Source: a bacterium YEK0313
GTDB lineage: Bacteria > Pseudomonadota > Alphaproteobacteria > Rhizobiales > Phreatobacteraceae
DNA length: 64,000 bases
Reading direction: 5' to 3'
Assembly (NCBI GenBank): GCA_000751295.2
Contig: CCMO02000001.1
Span: 5,238,951 to 5,302,950, forward strand
Shown here: one piece after another, positions 1 to 7,882 of the stretch
Numbering within the stretch: the first letter of the stretch is position 1
Layout of the letters: each line of letters begins with the position of its first letter
Program-made: the position numbers and the translations under genes
Notes under the pieces: generated by a model
Seen by the model: the letters and a program-made list of their open reading frames with translations, nothing else
Told to the model about the DNA's origin: nothing
Databases searched by the model: none

Positions 1-198
1 AGCCTCGGCGTGACGCTCGACCAGCGCAAGAACGTCGCTGCCAACCAGACCGACTACCGGACCTCGGTCGACAAGGTCTATGCCGCCGGCGACATGCGCC
101 GTGGCCAGTCCCTTGTCGTCTGGGCGATCCGCGAAGGCCGGCAGGCCGCGCATGCCATCGACAAGGACCTGATGGGCACGACTACCCTGCCGCGTTGA
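1..198 (+). CDS. gltD: Glutamate synthase small subunit, C-terminal end (partial)
   Basis: This is the last 65 codons of a gene that begins before the window. The translated end contains the segment VYAAGDMRRGQSLVVWAIREG, typical of the C-terminal FAD-binding loop of the glutamate synthase beta subunit. The GD pair and the following RRGQSLVVWAI stretch bind the flavin. The family passes electrons from NADPH to the large GltB subunit, which makes glutamate from glutamine and 2-oxoglutarate. A strong hairpin terminator follows 50 bases after the stop, so this is the end of the gltBD transcript. Related oxidoreductases share the fold, but the local sequence fits GltD best. Confidence 0.88.
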   Translation, partial: SLGVTLDQRKNVAANQTDYRTSVDKVYAAGDMRRGQSLVVWAIREGRQAAHAIDKDLMGTTTLPR

Positions 199-244
199 GC
201 GGTGACAGCACCCGCCAGACCTGCATAGACTTGGATCCGTTCGA

Positions 245-278
245 CCGGCCCGCGCCATCAGGCGCGGGCCGGCCTTTT
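245..278 (+). terminator. Intrinsic terminator after gltD
   Basis: A perfect 12-bp stem (245-256 with 261-272) closes a four-base loop ATCA and is followed by CC and TTTT. It sits between gltD and the next gene on the same strand, so it should end the glt transcript. Confidence 0.8.
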
Positions 279-306
279 GCGGGCGGTCGATCGGGCAAGG
301 GAGTTC

Positions 307-1380
307 ATGGCGATGTTTTTTGCGAGCGACAACGGCCTCGGTGCCTCCGACAAGGTGATGCGGGCGATCGTCGAGGCCAATGCCGGCCCGCGCCTCGGCT
401 ACGGCCGCGACGACGCGACGCGCCACGTCGAGCAGCGGCTCTCGGCCCTTTTCGAGCGCGAGGTCGGCGTTTACATGGTCATTACCGGCTCGGCTGCCAA
501 CGGCCTGGCGCTCTCCACCCTTACCCCGCCCTGGGGCATCGTGCTCTGCCATGACGAGAGCCACGTCATGGAGGACGAGTGCTGCGGGCCGGAATTCTTC
601 ACCGGCGGCGCCAAGCTCGTCGGCATTCCCGGCGCCGGCGCCAAGATCAGCGCGGCCGCCCTCGAGCGCACATTGAAGAAACTGCCGCGCCGCGTGCCGC
701 ACAATGCGCCGGCCCATGCTCTGTCGATCACCCAGTCGACCGAATATGGCCTGACCTATTCGGTCGACGAGGTCAAAGCCCTCGCCGGCATCGCCAAGGC
801 CCATGACCTTGCCGTTCACATGGACGGCGCGCGCTTCGCCAATGCCGTGGCGCGGCTCGGCTGCAGCCCGGCCGAGGTTACCTGGAAGGCCGGCGTCGAC
901 GTGCTCTCCTTCGGCACTACCAAGGGTGGCGGCCTGGCCTGCGAGGCGATCGTCTTCTTCGACCCGGCCCGCGGTACCGACATGGTGCGCCGGCGCATGC
1001 GAGGCGGCCATCTCCTGTCGAAGCACCGCTTCCTGGCCGCCCAGATGGATGCCTTCCTGGACGGCGGCCATTGGCTGGAGCTCGCCCGGCACGCCAATGC
1101 CGCCGCGAGCCGGCTGGCCGCCGGCCTCAAGGCGGTTCCCGGCGTCAGGGTGCCTTTCACGCCCGAGGCCAACGGCGTGTTTCCGATCCTGCCGCTGCAT
1201 GTCGAGACTGCGCTCAAGGCCGCCGGTGCGGTCTTCTACCCCTGGTCGGACCGCAGCCTGCCCGACGGCATGACCGTCGGCCCCGACGAGGTCATCGTCC
1301 GGCTGATTACCAGCTTCGCCACCACGAATGAGGATGTCGACCGCTTCGTCGCGACCGCCGCCGCGGCCGCCGTGAAATAG
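307..1380 (+). CDS. ltaE: Low-specificity L-threonine aldolase family PLP enzyme
   Basis: The product is 357 residues, a normal length for fold-type I threonine aldolases. These enzymes cleave L-threonine or L-allo-threonine to glycine and acetaldehyde. The motif FGTTKGGGLACEA carries the PLP-binding lysine (about residue 206). HMDGARFANA, just before it, holds the aspartate that contacts the pyridine nitrogen. I chose the ATG at 307 because AAGGGAG lies five bases upstream; the reading frame is open back to 277, but that part overlaps the terminator region. The gene stands alone between a terminator and a secreted-protein gene. The broader beta-eliminating lyase family includes other aldolases, so the exact substrate is inferred. 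Confidence 0.85.
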   Translation: MAMFFASDNGLGASDKVMRAIVEANAGPRLGYGRDDATRHVEQRLSALFEREVGVYMVITGSAANGLALSTLTPPWGIVLCHDESHVMEDECCGPEFFTGGAKLVGIPGAGAKISAAALERTLKKLPRRVPHNAPAHALSITQSTEYGLTYSVDEVKALAGIAKAHDLAVHMDGARFANAVARLGCSPAEVTWKAGVDVLSFGTTKGGGLACEAIVFFDPARGTDMVRRRMRGGHLLSKHRFLAAQMDAFLDGGHWLELARHANAAASRLAAGLKAVPGVRVPFTPEANGVFPILPLHVETALKAAGAVFYPWSDRSLPDGMTVGPDEVIVRLITSFATTNEDVDRFVATAAAAAVK

Positions 1381-1474
1381 GCCCGCATCCGGAGGGCCTT
1401 GGCGCCCGCCCTGAAATCGCCGTTCTCCTTGCCGAAAGGTTGATAGGGCATTGCAGGGGAAGAGGACGCAGATC

Positions 1475-2449
1475 GTGCGCCAAAGTCTATTCGTGACGGT
1501 CGCGCTGGCCGCATTGGCGGCCGCCGCCGCACCGGCCGGTGCCCAGCCGGCCCGCATCATCGGCCCTCTGGTCGACCCGGCCCCTGGCGTCACCGCCGTC
1601 CAGTTCTGGGACGAATGGGGCCCGCCGCCGCGCTTCCGCGAGCGGCCGGTCTATCGGCCGCGCTATGTCGACCCGGACGACGATGACGACGACGACGATG
1701 TCGGCGCCATCCATCCGAGCCGGGCCGCCTCGATCACCCGGTCGATGGGCTACCGCGTCACCTCCGCGCCCCGGCTGGTCCAGGGCGCCTGGGTCATGGA
1801 TACGATCGACCGGCAGGGCCTGCGTGTGCGCGTGGCGATCGATGCCTTCAGCGGCAGGGCCCGCAGCGTGCGCTATCTCGACTCGCCGGCACCGCGCACG
1901 GCGGCCCGCCCCGAGCCACGCCCGCCGGTGCCGCGCGAGGGCGGTTTCGGTGCGGATTTCGATCAGCCGCAGCCACTGGAGCCGCGCACGGAGCCAGGCT
2001 TGGCGCAGCCGGCGCAGCCGCCGCGCGGCGCGCGACCGGGCCGCGACATCACCGCCCGCCTGGTGCCCGTACCGATTCCGCGGCCGCAGATCGAGCCCCC
2101 GGCCACCGTGCCGCCCGTGGAATTGCCGCCGGTCGCCGAGCCCCAGCCGGGCACCGGCCCGGCAGCGCCGCCCCCCGCCGCGCGCGCGCCTGAACAGCCG
2201 CCGCTGAGCGTCGAGCCGCGCACGCCGTTCACGCCGCCCGCCGTCCCGCCGCCGGTCCAGGAGGCAGCCCCGCCTGCACCGCCGGCGGCCCCGCCGGCCC
2301 CGGCGTCGCCGCCAAGCGCCGAGGCAAGGCCAACCGAAGGCCAGGATGACGGCGTCATGGTCGACGGCCGCTTCCTCGGCCCCAACGGCGAGACGCTGCC
2401 GGGGGCTCCGGACCAGCGCGACGGCGTACGCCAGGTCGCGCCGCGCTGA
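1475..2449 (+). CDS. Secreted Pro-rich protein with PepSY-like region
   Basis: I do not recognise a named family. The N-terminus (FVTVALAALAAAAAPAGAQ) is a clear Sec signal peptide. It is followed by an acidic run of eight aspartates, then a segment of about 60 residues (MGYRV, GAWVMDTIDRQG, RVRVAIDAFSG) that resembles the PepSY-like pattern of a small inhibitor or envelope domain. The last half is strongly proline and alanine rich and probably disordered or cell-wall spanning. The GTG at 1475 has GAAGAGGA about eight bases upstream; an upstream TTG at 1451 would add eight residues. A similar domain occurs in the gene at 3304. Function unknown; location periplasm or outer envelope by inference. 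Confidence 0.65.
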   Translation: MRQSLFVTVALAALAAAAAPAGAQPARIIGPLVDPAPGVTAVQFWDEWGPPPRFRERPVYRPRYVDPDDDDDDDDVGAIHPSRAASITRSMGYRVTSAPRLVQGAWVMDTIDRQGLRVRVAIDAFSGRARSVRYLDSPAPRTAARPEPRPPVPREGGFGADFDQPQPLEPRTEPGLAQPAQPPRGARPGRDITARLVPVPIPRPQIEPPATVPPVELPPVAEPQPGTGPAAPPPAARAPEQPPLSVEPRTPFTPPAVPPPVQEAAPPAPPAAPPAPASPPSAEARPTEGQDDGVMVDGRFLGPNGETLPGAPDQRDGVRQVAPR

Positions 2450-2482
2450 CGCGCGCGGCGCCGTGGACAGGCCATCAAACGA

Positions 2483-2511
2483 AACGCCCCGGCGCCAGGC
2501 GCCGGGGCGTT
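2483..2511. terminator. Convergent hairpin terminator
   Basis: A perfect 14-bp inverted repeat (2483-2496 and 2498-2511) lies between the convergent secreted-protein gene and hsp20. There is no strong T tract on either side, so it may act in both directions with help from Rho. Confidence 0.55.
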
Positions 2512-2556
2512 CGTCATTCTGACGGCGGCTCAGGCCGCCGGAGCGTCAGTGGCCAT

Positions 2557-3033
2557 TCAGGCCGCCTTCTGCGACAGCTGGCCGTCGATGACGCGGGCGC
2601 TCTCGCCATTGCTGATGGCGATCTGCCGCGGTTTCATCGCCTCCGGGATCTCGCGGACGAGATCGACGTGAAGCAGGCCATGCTGGAGCGTGGCGCCCTT
2701 CACCTGAACGTGGTCGGCGAGCTGGAAGCGGCGCTCGAAGGCGCGCGCGGCGATGCCCTGGTGCAGGTATTCGGACTTGGTCGCGCCTTCGGCGGCGACC
2801 TTTTCACCCCGAATGGTGAGCGCCTGCTCCTTCACCTCGATGGACAGGTCCTGCTCGGTAAAGCCGGCAACCGCGACCGAAATGCGGTAGCTGGTCTCGC
2901 CGGTCTTCTCGATATTGTAGGGCGGGTAGCCCGCCGCCGGGATATCGGCACCGGCCGTCTGGTCGAGCAACGAGAACAGGCGATCGAAGCCGACAGTGGA
3001 ACGATAAAGCGGAGCAAGATCGAACGAACGCAT
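2557..3033 (-). CDS. Small heat shock protein, Hsp20 family
   Basis: A 158-residue alpha-crystallin-domain chaperone that holds unfolding proteins in the cytoplasm until DnaK or ClpB can refold them. The N-terminal YRSTVGFDRLFSLLDQ is the usual IbpA-type start. The crystallin core runs from about residue 35 to 125, with AVAGFTEQDLSIEV, the LTIRGEK strand and the LQHGLLHVDL strand. A C-terminal RQIAI supplies the I-x-I motif used in oligomer assembly. The ATG at 3033 is preceded by GGAGGA; an in-frame ATG at 3057 exists but lies upstream of that ribosome site. The leader has a heat-shock promoter and a predicted ROSE thermometer, giving both transcriptional and translational heat control. Confidence 0.93.
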   Translation of the reverse strand: MRSFDLAPLYRSTVGFDRLFSLLDQTAGADIPAAGYPPYNIEKTGETSYRISVAVAGFTEQDLSIEVKEQALTIRGEKVAAEGATKSEYLHQGIAARAFERRFQLADHVQVKGATLQHGLLHVDLVREIPEAMKPRQIAISNGESARVIDGQLSQKAA

Positions 3034-3120
3034 GGGATGTCCTCCTTCAAGCAACATCGAATGGCGGCCCGCCGGATAGCCGGGCCTTCCGTCTCGTGCA
3101 GCCGCATCGGGCCTGCACGA
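3034..3120 (-). promoter_or_regulatory. ROSE-like RNA thermometer in hsp20 leader
   Basis: Read on the minus strand, the leader folds into three consecutive hairpins. The first pairs TCGTGCAG with CTGCACGA (3094-3120). The second pairs GGCCCG with CGGGCC (3066-3086). The third, next to the start codon, pairs ATGT with ACAT (3037-3057) and places TTGCTT opposite the AAGGAGGA ribosome site. A conserved U[U/C]GCU facing the Shine-Dalgarno sequence in the last stem is the hallmark of ROSE elements, which block translation of rhizobial small heat shock genes at low temperature. The fold is by eye, not computed. Confidence 0.72.
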
Positions 3121-3126
3121 TCAGTG

Positions 3127-3155
3127 AGTTGGGGATGCCCCGCGAGCCGCGCAAG
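3127..3155 (-). promoter_or_regulatory. Sigma-32 (RpoH) promoter of hsp20
   Basis: On the minus strand CTTGCGC (3155-3149), a 14-base spacer and CCCCAACT (3134-3127) match the heat-shock sigma pattern CTTGAAA-N13-15-CCCCATNT well. Transcription would start just before the first hairpin of the ROSE-like leader, so the promoter and thermometer fit each other in position. Confidence 0.72.
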
Positions 3156-3303
3156 GGGGGCCTTGCAGGGCGCGCGTTTTCTGACCGCTGCATGAACGGC
3201 GACTTCCGGACGGGTTCAGCCGTGCCCGTCATAGTGCCCGGCAACGATGGGCAGGTGCGGGCAGCCGCCCCTGCCTCTGCTCGAACTCAGCGGGGATTGC
3301 GCG

Positions 3304-3723
3304 ATGGTCAGGCCGACGCCCGCCAAGGCGATGCTGCTCGCGGCAACGGCCGCCTGGCTTGCCGGCGCCGGCCTTGCCCCGGCGCGCGGCGACGACGATC
3401 CGATGCCGCGCTCCGGCGCGCCGGCCCATCTCACCGAGCTGGCCGCGCCGGCGCTCGAACTGCGCGCCCAGCCGGTCCAGGCGCCCGCCGTGCTGCCCTG
3501 GCCAGAAGTCGCCGGCCGGCTCGCCCGGCGCGGCTATGTCGTCGCCGAGCCGGCATCGCTGCGCGGCCCGACCTATCTTGCCACCAGTACCGACCGTCAC
3601 GGCCGGCGGCTGCGTCTGGTCGTCGACGGCCGCAATGCCGAGATCATCGGCATCAGGGTGATGGATGGCGCGACTGCACGCGACCGGCCGGCAGCCTTCC
3701 CGGCGCCGCCGCCCCCGCAATGA
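3304..3723 (+). CDS. Small secreted protein with PepSY-like domain
   Basis: A 139-residue protein with a Sec signal peptide (AKAMLLAATAAWLAGAGLAPARG). The C-terminal half reads VAGRLARRGYVVAEPASL, then TDRHGRRLRLVVDGRNAEIIGI. This is the same pattern of strand, GY, charged turn and VxxD seen in the gene at 1475, so the two may be distant paralogues. The ATG at 3304 was chosen because the signal peptide starts there. No partner or operon is clear; the next small secreted gene follows 100 bases later on the same strand. No function can be assigned beyond probable periplasmic location. Confidence 0.6.
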   Translation: MVRPTPAKAMLLAATAAWLAGAGLAPARGDDDPMPRSGAPAHLTELAAPALELRAQPVQAPAVLPWPEVAGRLARRGYVVAEPASLRGPTYLATSTDRHGRRLRLVVDGRNAEIIGIRVMDGATARDRPAAFPAPPPPQ

Positions 3724-3825
3724 CACCATGCGTTTCGTTCACCATGGCCGGCGCAAAGCCTTGGCCCCGGCCCGAGGCTGTGAGATCGAAGGCCGGTCAC
3801 CCTTCCCCATGGGAGCCCGGTCACG

Positions 3826-4179
3826 ATGCGGTCGATCCTGCCAGGTGCCTTCGCCGCGGCGCTGCTGCCGGCCATGGCCGTCGCCATGCCGGTCGCGCCC
3901 GCCCCGCGCCCGGCGGCACTGCCGGTCCAATGGCTGCCTCCGGGCTATCCCTACGACCCTTGTGCGCCCGGCGCTCCGCCCCTGCGCGTGGCCAAGACCG
4001 ATGACTGGGGCCGCCGTTTCATCGCCGTCGAGCCGGCCAGCATCTATTGCCGGGCCGCGCGTGGCGAAGCCTATCTCCTGCCCCCACCGGCACCGGCCGC
4101 GCTCGTCCTCGTGCCGCCCTCCGGGTATGACGCCCATGGACGCCCGCTCTACCGTTGGCGCCTCGTGCCCGCGCGCTGA
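3826..4179 (+). CDS. Small secreted protein of unknown function
   Basis: A 117-residue product with a signal peptide (LPGAFAAALLPAMAVAMPVAPA). The mature part is proline rich, holds two cysteines (near PYDPCAPG and ASIYCRAA) that could form a disulfide, and ends in a tyrosine and arginine-rich tail. It does not share the PepSY-like pattern of the neighbouring genes. I see no family that it clearly belongs to. It may be cotranscribed with the secreted gene before it and the hydrolase after it, all on the plus strand with gaps under 110 bases. Confidence 0.55.
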   Translation: MRSILPGAFAAALLPAMAVAMPVAPAPRPAALPVQWLPPGYPYDPCAPGAPPLRVAKTDDWGRRFIAVEPASIYCRAARGEAYLLPPPAPAALVLVPPSGYDAHGRPLYRWRLVPAR

Positions 4180-4266
4180 ACGCGGCGGCGTACTGGCCAC
4201 GGCGCGGGCCGGCGCTATCTTGTCGATATGCGGCCGGCACGGCCGATTCGCCTTTCCGGAGCACTG

Positions 4267-5217
4267 ATGGATCTCGTCGCCCTGCCCGAACGGCCGGTTC
4301 CCGAAGGCGCCCGCGCAGGCACGGTCACGACCTCGGACGGCGTCTTGCTGCGCTATGCCCGGTGGGAGGCGATCGGCACCCTGCGCAAGGGGACGCTCGT
4401 GCTGATCCAGGGCCGGACCGAGTTCATCGAGAAATATTTCGACGTGATCGAGGCGCTGCGCGCCCGCGGCTTCGGCGTGCTGGCCTTCGACTGGCGCGGC
4501 CAGGGCGGATCGAGCCGGCTCACCGGCGACGTGCGCAAGGGTCATGTCAGGCGCTTCTCGGACTACCAGATCGATTTCGAGACGATCATGGAGACGGTCG
4601 CCCTGCCCGATTGCCGACCGCCCTTCTTTGCGCTTGCCCACAGCATGGGCGGTGCCATTACGATCGAGGCGCTGAAGGCCGGCCGCAACTGGTTCGATCG
4701 CGTCGTGCTGAGCGCCCCCATGATCGGGCTCGTCGAGGTGCCGCGCTCGACGCTGCCGCTCCTCGCGGTGACGGCGCTGTCGCTTCTCGGCTTCGCCAGC
4801 GCGGTCATTCCGGGCGGCACGCTCTCGCCGCTCGCCAAGCGGCCGTTCGAGACCAATCCCGTCACCTCCGATCCCGAGCAATATGCCCGGCTCGCTGCCT
4901 ATGCCGATGTCGATCCGCGTCTCGGCATGGGCGCACCGACGATCGGCTGGGTGCGCGAGGCGCTGCGCGTGACGCGCGCCATCAGCCAGCCGCTCTATGC
5001 GCTCGATATCCGCCAGCCGATGCTGATCATTGCCGCCGGCAACGATCCGCTGGTCTCGACGCCGGCGATCGAACGCTTCGGCAGCCAGCTCAAGGCCGGT
5101 CGAACGCTCGTCATCCAGGGCGCCAAGCACGAAATGATGTTCGAGCGGCCGATCTTCCGCGAGCAGTTCTGGGCCGCCTTCGACGCCTTCGTGCCGGGCG
5201 AGCAGCCGTTCCTCTGA
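4267..5217 (+). CDS. Alpha/beta hydrolase, lysophospholipase type
   Basis: A 316-residue alpha/beta hydrolase of the PldB/monoacylglycerol lipase group, which release fatty acids from lysophospholipids or monoglycerides. The nucleophile is Ser126 in AHSMGGA, the acid is in GNDPLVS, and the base is the His of AKHEMMFE near the C-terminus. FDWRGQGGSSR is the usual motif after strand 4. There is no signal peptide, so it is probably cytoplasmic. The ATG at 4267 has GGAG five bases upstream; the frame is open to 4228. It converges with hisN nine bases downstream. Substrate is inferred from family only. Confidence 0.85.
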   Translation: MDLVALPERPVPEGARAGTVTTSDGVLLRYARWEAIGTLRKGTLVLIQGRTEFIEKYFDVIEALRARGFGVLAFDWRGQGGSSRLTGDVRKGHVRRFSDYQIDFETIMETVALPDCRPPFFALAHSMGGAITIEALKAGRNWFDRVVLSAPMIGLVEVPRSTLPLLAVTALSLLGFASAVIPGGTLSPLAKRPFETNPVTSDPEQYARLAAYADVDPRLGMGAPTIGWVREALRVTRAISQPLYALDIRQPMLIIAAGNDPLVSTPAIERFGSQLKAGRTLVIQGAKHEMMFERPIFREQFWAAFDAFVPGEQPFL

Positions 5218-5226
5218 ACGCCGCTG

Positions 5227-6009
5227 TCAGCCGTTGAGCATCGCCATCGCCTCGGCGTGCACGCGCCTGTCGCCGGCCGCGAGGATGCGCCCGCCGGCAC
5301 CCGGCGCCCCGCCGTCCCAGGTCGTGACGATGCCGCCGGCCCCTTCGATGATCGGCACCAGGGCGAGGATGTCGTAGGGTTTCAGCCCGGCCTCCACCAC
5401 CAGGTCGACATGGCCCGCCGCCAGCATGCAATAGGCGTAGCAGTCGGCGCCGTAGCGATAGGTGCGGCAGGCCGCCTCGACGCGGTCGAAGCGCGGCTTT
5501 TCCTCCGCGCCGAACATTTTCGGCGAGGTCGTCATGATGGTCGCCGCGGCAAGGTCCGGGCAGGCGCGGACATGCAGCGCCCGCTCGCCGCCAAGGCCGC
5601 GATAGCGCGCGCGGGCGCGATCGCCCCAGAAAGTTTCCCGGGTGAATGGCTGGTGCATCATGCCGAAGGCCGGCGTGCCCTTGCTGGCGAGGCCGATCAG
5701 CGTGCCCCAGACCGGGATGCCGGCGATGAAGGCGCGCGTGCCGTCGATCGGATCGAGCACCCAGACATGCTCGGCTTCGGGATTTTCCGAGCCGTGCTCC
5801 TCGCCGACGATGCCATGGGCCGGGAAGGTCGCCTTGATCATGCGGCGCATGGCGGCCTCGCCGGCCCGGTCGGCCTCGGTCACCGGGTCGAAGGCGCCGG
5901 CATGGGCCTTGTTCTCGACCCCGATGCTGGAGCGAAAGAACGGCAGGATGGCTTCGCCGGAAACCCGTGCGAGTTCATGGACGAAGGCCTCGATATCGAC
6001 GGCACTCAC
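5227..6009 (-). CDS. hisN: Histidinol-phosphatase, inositol monophosphatase family
   Basis: A 260-residue member of the magnesium-dependent inositol monophosphatase superfamily. Metal ligands are visible at GEEHG (Glu70), WVLDPIDGT (Asp86 and Asp89) and the C-terminal WDGGAPGAGG. In alphaproteobacteria this subgroup is HisN, which removes phosphate from histidinol phosphate in histidine synthesis. The start is uncertain: the GTG at 6009 has AAGGA ten bases upstream, and the frame runs open to 6060. Related enzymes act on inositol phosphate or other sugar phosphates, so HisN is the best but not the only reading. Confidence 0.8.
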   Translation of the reverse strand: MSAVDIEAFVHELARVSGEAILPFFRSSIGVENKAHAGAFDPVTEADRAGEAAMRRMIKATFPAHGIVGEEHGSENPEAEHVWVLDPIDGTRAFIAGIPVWGTLIGLASKGTPAFGMMHQPFTRETFWGDRARARYRGLGGERALHVRACPDLAAATIMTTSPKMFGAEEKPRFDRVEAACRTYRYGADCYAYCMLAAGHVDLVVEAGLKPYDILALVPIIEGAGGIVTTWDGGAPGAGGRILAAGDRRVHAEAMAMLNG

Positions 6010-6227
6010 GGGATGGGCATCCTTTTCCTGGCGCCGGCAGGCGGCGGCGTGATGGAGCACGGAATGTGTCGGCTGCGATGCTATAGGCCGCCGGCGCGGC
6101 GCCTCGCAACCGACAAGGGCGGCGGCGGCCGCGCAGGACTGCGCTGTGTCCCCGGAGCTTGTGACGCAGCTTCCGGCGCGGCAGGGTCAGCGAAGCATGG
6201 CAGACCCATCGGGGGATCGGAACGGGC

Positions 6228-7475
6228 ATGGGCGAAGCGACACGGGCGAGATCCGCCACGATCGCCTTGGTGGCAACGCTTGGGCTCGCAACCGCATTCA
6301 GTCAGTTCTACCGCAACTCCGTGGGCGTCATCGCCACCACGCTGGCCGGCGAGCTCCGCCTGACCGCCGCCGAGCTCGGCACGCTGTCGTCGAGCTTCTT
6401 CCTGATTTTCGGGCTTTGCCAGATCCCGGTCGGTATCGTCATCGATCGTTATGGTCCGCGTGCCGCCATGCTGGGTTCGGCGACCTTCGTGATCATCGGC
6501 TCCTTCGTCTTCGCCCTGGCCGGTGACGGCGGTGGCCTGATCGCCGGCCGCCTGCTGCTCGGCATCGGCTGCTCCACCTTCCTGATGGCGCCGCTGGTCA
6601 TCTATGCGCGTGCCTTTCCGCCGGCGACCTTCGCCTCGCTCGCCGGCCTGCAGCTCTCCATTTCCAGCCTCGGCAACATTGCCGCCACCGTGCCGCTGGC
6701 CCTTGCCACGGCGACGTTCGGCTGGCGCGCCGCCTTCATGGCCGCCGGCATCGCCTGCGCCCTGCTCACCCTGGCGATCTTCGTGATCGTGCGCGGGGCC
6801 GCGGCCGGGCCCGATGCCGGCGTGCCGCGCGAAACGCTTGCCGCCGCTCTCAGCGGCGTCCGCCGCGCCGTCCGCGTCATCGGCTTCTCGCGTTTGTTCC
6901 TGATGCAGTTCGCGACCTATTCGACGTTCGGCCTGATCATCGGCCTCTGGGGCGGGCCCTATCTTGCCCATGTCCACGGCGCCGACGTGGCCGTGCAGGG
7001 GCGCGTCCTGCTCGCCATGGCCGTCGCCCAGGTCGGCGGCATGCTGTTCTGGGGCTCGGCCGACCGGATCGTCAGGGCCTACCGGCCGCTGACGCTCGCG
7101 GCAGCCGGCCTGACCGTCCTCCTGCTCATCGCGCTGATCGGTTTTGGCCATCGGCTGAATCTGCTCGGCGCGGCCGCGATCATCGCGGCGCTCGGCTTCA
7201 GCTGCGCCTATGCGCCCGTGCTGGTCGCCCATGGCAAGGCGCTGTTCCCGCCGGAACTGACGGGCCGCGGCATGACGCTGCTCAATATCGGCACGGTTAC
7301 CGGCGGTTTCGCGACGCAATGGCTCACCGGTCTGGCGGTCAAGGCTGTCGCCGGTCCCGCCCTGGTCTATCCTGTCGCCGCCTTCCAGACCGCCTTCGGC
7401 ATGCAGGCGGCCCTGGTTGCGATCGCGGCCTGGGCCTATGCCGGCGCGCCCGATCCGCGCCGCGGCCTCGGCTGA
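6228..7475 (+). CDS. Major facilitator superfamily transporter
   Basis: A 415-residue protein with about 12 hydrophobic segments and no signal peptide, the usual MFS size. The loop after the second segment reads PVGIVIDRYGPRAAMLG, the family's DRxGxR-type motif. The N-terminal domain contains FSQFYRNSVGVIATTLAGEL. Substrate cannot be told from sequence. It lies alone, divergent from hisN and followed by an sRNA gene. Confidence 0.82.
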   Translation: MGEATRARSATIALVATLGLATAFSQFYRNSVGVIATTLAGELRLTAAELGTLSSSFFLIFGLCQIPVGIVIDRYGPRAAMLGSATFVIIGSFVFALAGDGGGLIAGRLLLGIGCSTFLMAPLVIYARAFPPATFASLAGLQLSISSLGNIAATVPLALATATFGWRAAFMAAGIACALLTLAIFVIVRGAAAGPDAGVPRETLAAALSGVRRAVRVIGFSRLFLMQFATYSTFGLIIGLWGGPYLAHVHGADVAVQGRVLLAMAVAQVGGMLFWGSADRIVRAYRPLTLAAAGLTVLLLIALIGFGHRLNLLGAAAIIAALGFSCAYAPVLVAHGKALFPPELTGRGMTLLNIGTVTGGFATQWLTGLAVKAVAGPALVYPVAAFQTAFGMQAALVAIAAWAYAGAPDPRRGLG

Positions 7476-7528
7476 GGCAGCGCCGGCCCGCCCGCCCGCG
7501 ACACCTCAAAAAAAATGGGTCAACCATC

Positions 7529-7557
7529 TTGCCTTTTCGAGAGGGTCCAGCCATATT
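7529..7557 (+). promoter_or_regulatory. Sigma-70 promoter of the mmgR-like sRNA
   Basis: TTGCCT (7529-7534), a 17-base spacer and CATATT (7552-7557) form a good housekeeping promoter. The start point would fall near 7564, giving a transcript of about 94 bases to the terminator at 7657. Confidence 0.6.
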
Positions 7558-7563
7558 GTTGCA

Positions 7564-7657
7564 GTGCGGTGTCGCTCCCGCGACGTCGCACAGCCCTCCT
7601 TGGGCGTTTCCTCCCTAGACTTGGGCCGCTCACGAAAGTGAGCGGCCTCTTTCTTTT
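7564..7657 (+). ncRNA. mmgR: mmgR / alpha-r8 (suhB-type) small RNA
   Basis: The transcript between the promoter and the terminator has a 5' hairpin (TGCG..GTCGC pairing with GCGAC..CGCA), then a single-stranded middle with two CCTCC motifs and the block TTGGGCGTTTCCTCCC, then a perfect terminator stem with a GAAA loop. This layout and the GCGTTTCCTCCC core match the mmgR sRNA of rhizobia, also listed as suhB RNA. In Sinorhizobium mmgR affects polyhydroxybutyrate accumulation through phasin mRNAs. The CCTCC motifs could pair with Shine-Dalgarno sequences. Identification is from memory of the family, and the ends are inferred from promoter and terminator positions. Confidence 0.68.
7624..7657 (+). 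terminator. Intrinsic terminator of the sRNA
   Basis: A perfect 10-bp stem (7624-7633 with 7638-7647) is capped by a GAAA tetraloop and followed by TCTTTCTTTT. It is the 3' end of the small RNA and gives the kind of U-rich tail that Hfq binds. Confidence 0.85.
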
Positions 7658-7882
7658 CTGGGTCGAATTTTCGAACTATTTCAATAAGAAGTTCACGGCC
7701 TTCCGTGGCGCGTCAGACCCGGCCGGGCCACCGGAGCGCGCGCGCCTGGCTGTCTTGGCCATTGTGCGATGCACCCTAATCAACTGAACAGTTGAGATCA
7801 CAAGCCTAGCTGCGCGGGACGGCCGCAGGCGTCCAGCCTTTGTTCCCAGGCAGGCCCGCCGGATCACGTGTCCGTGACATGG

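Noticed and set aside
3739..5130. Open frame of 463 codons opposite the alpha/beta hydrolase
   Set aside because: Arg-rich shadow frame; the hydrolase on the plus strand has the full catalytic triad.
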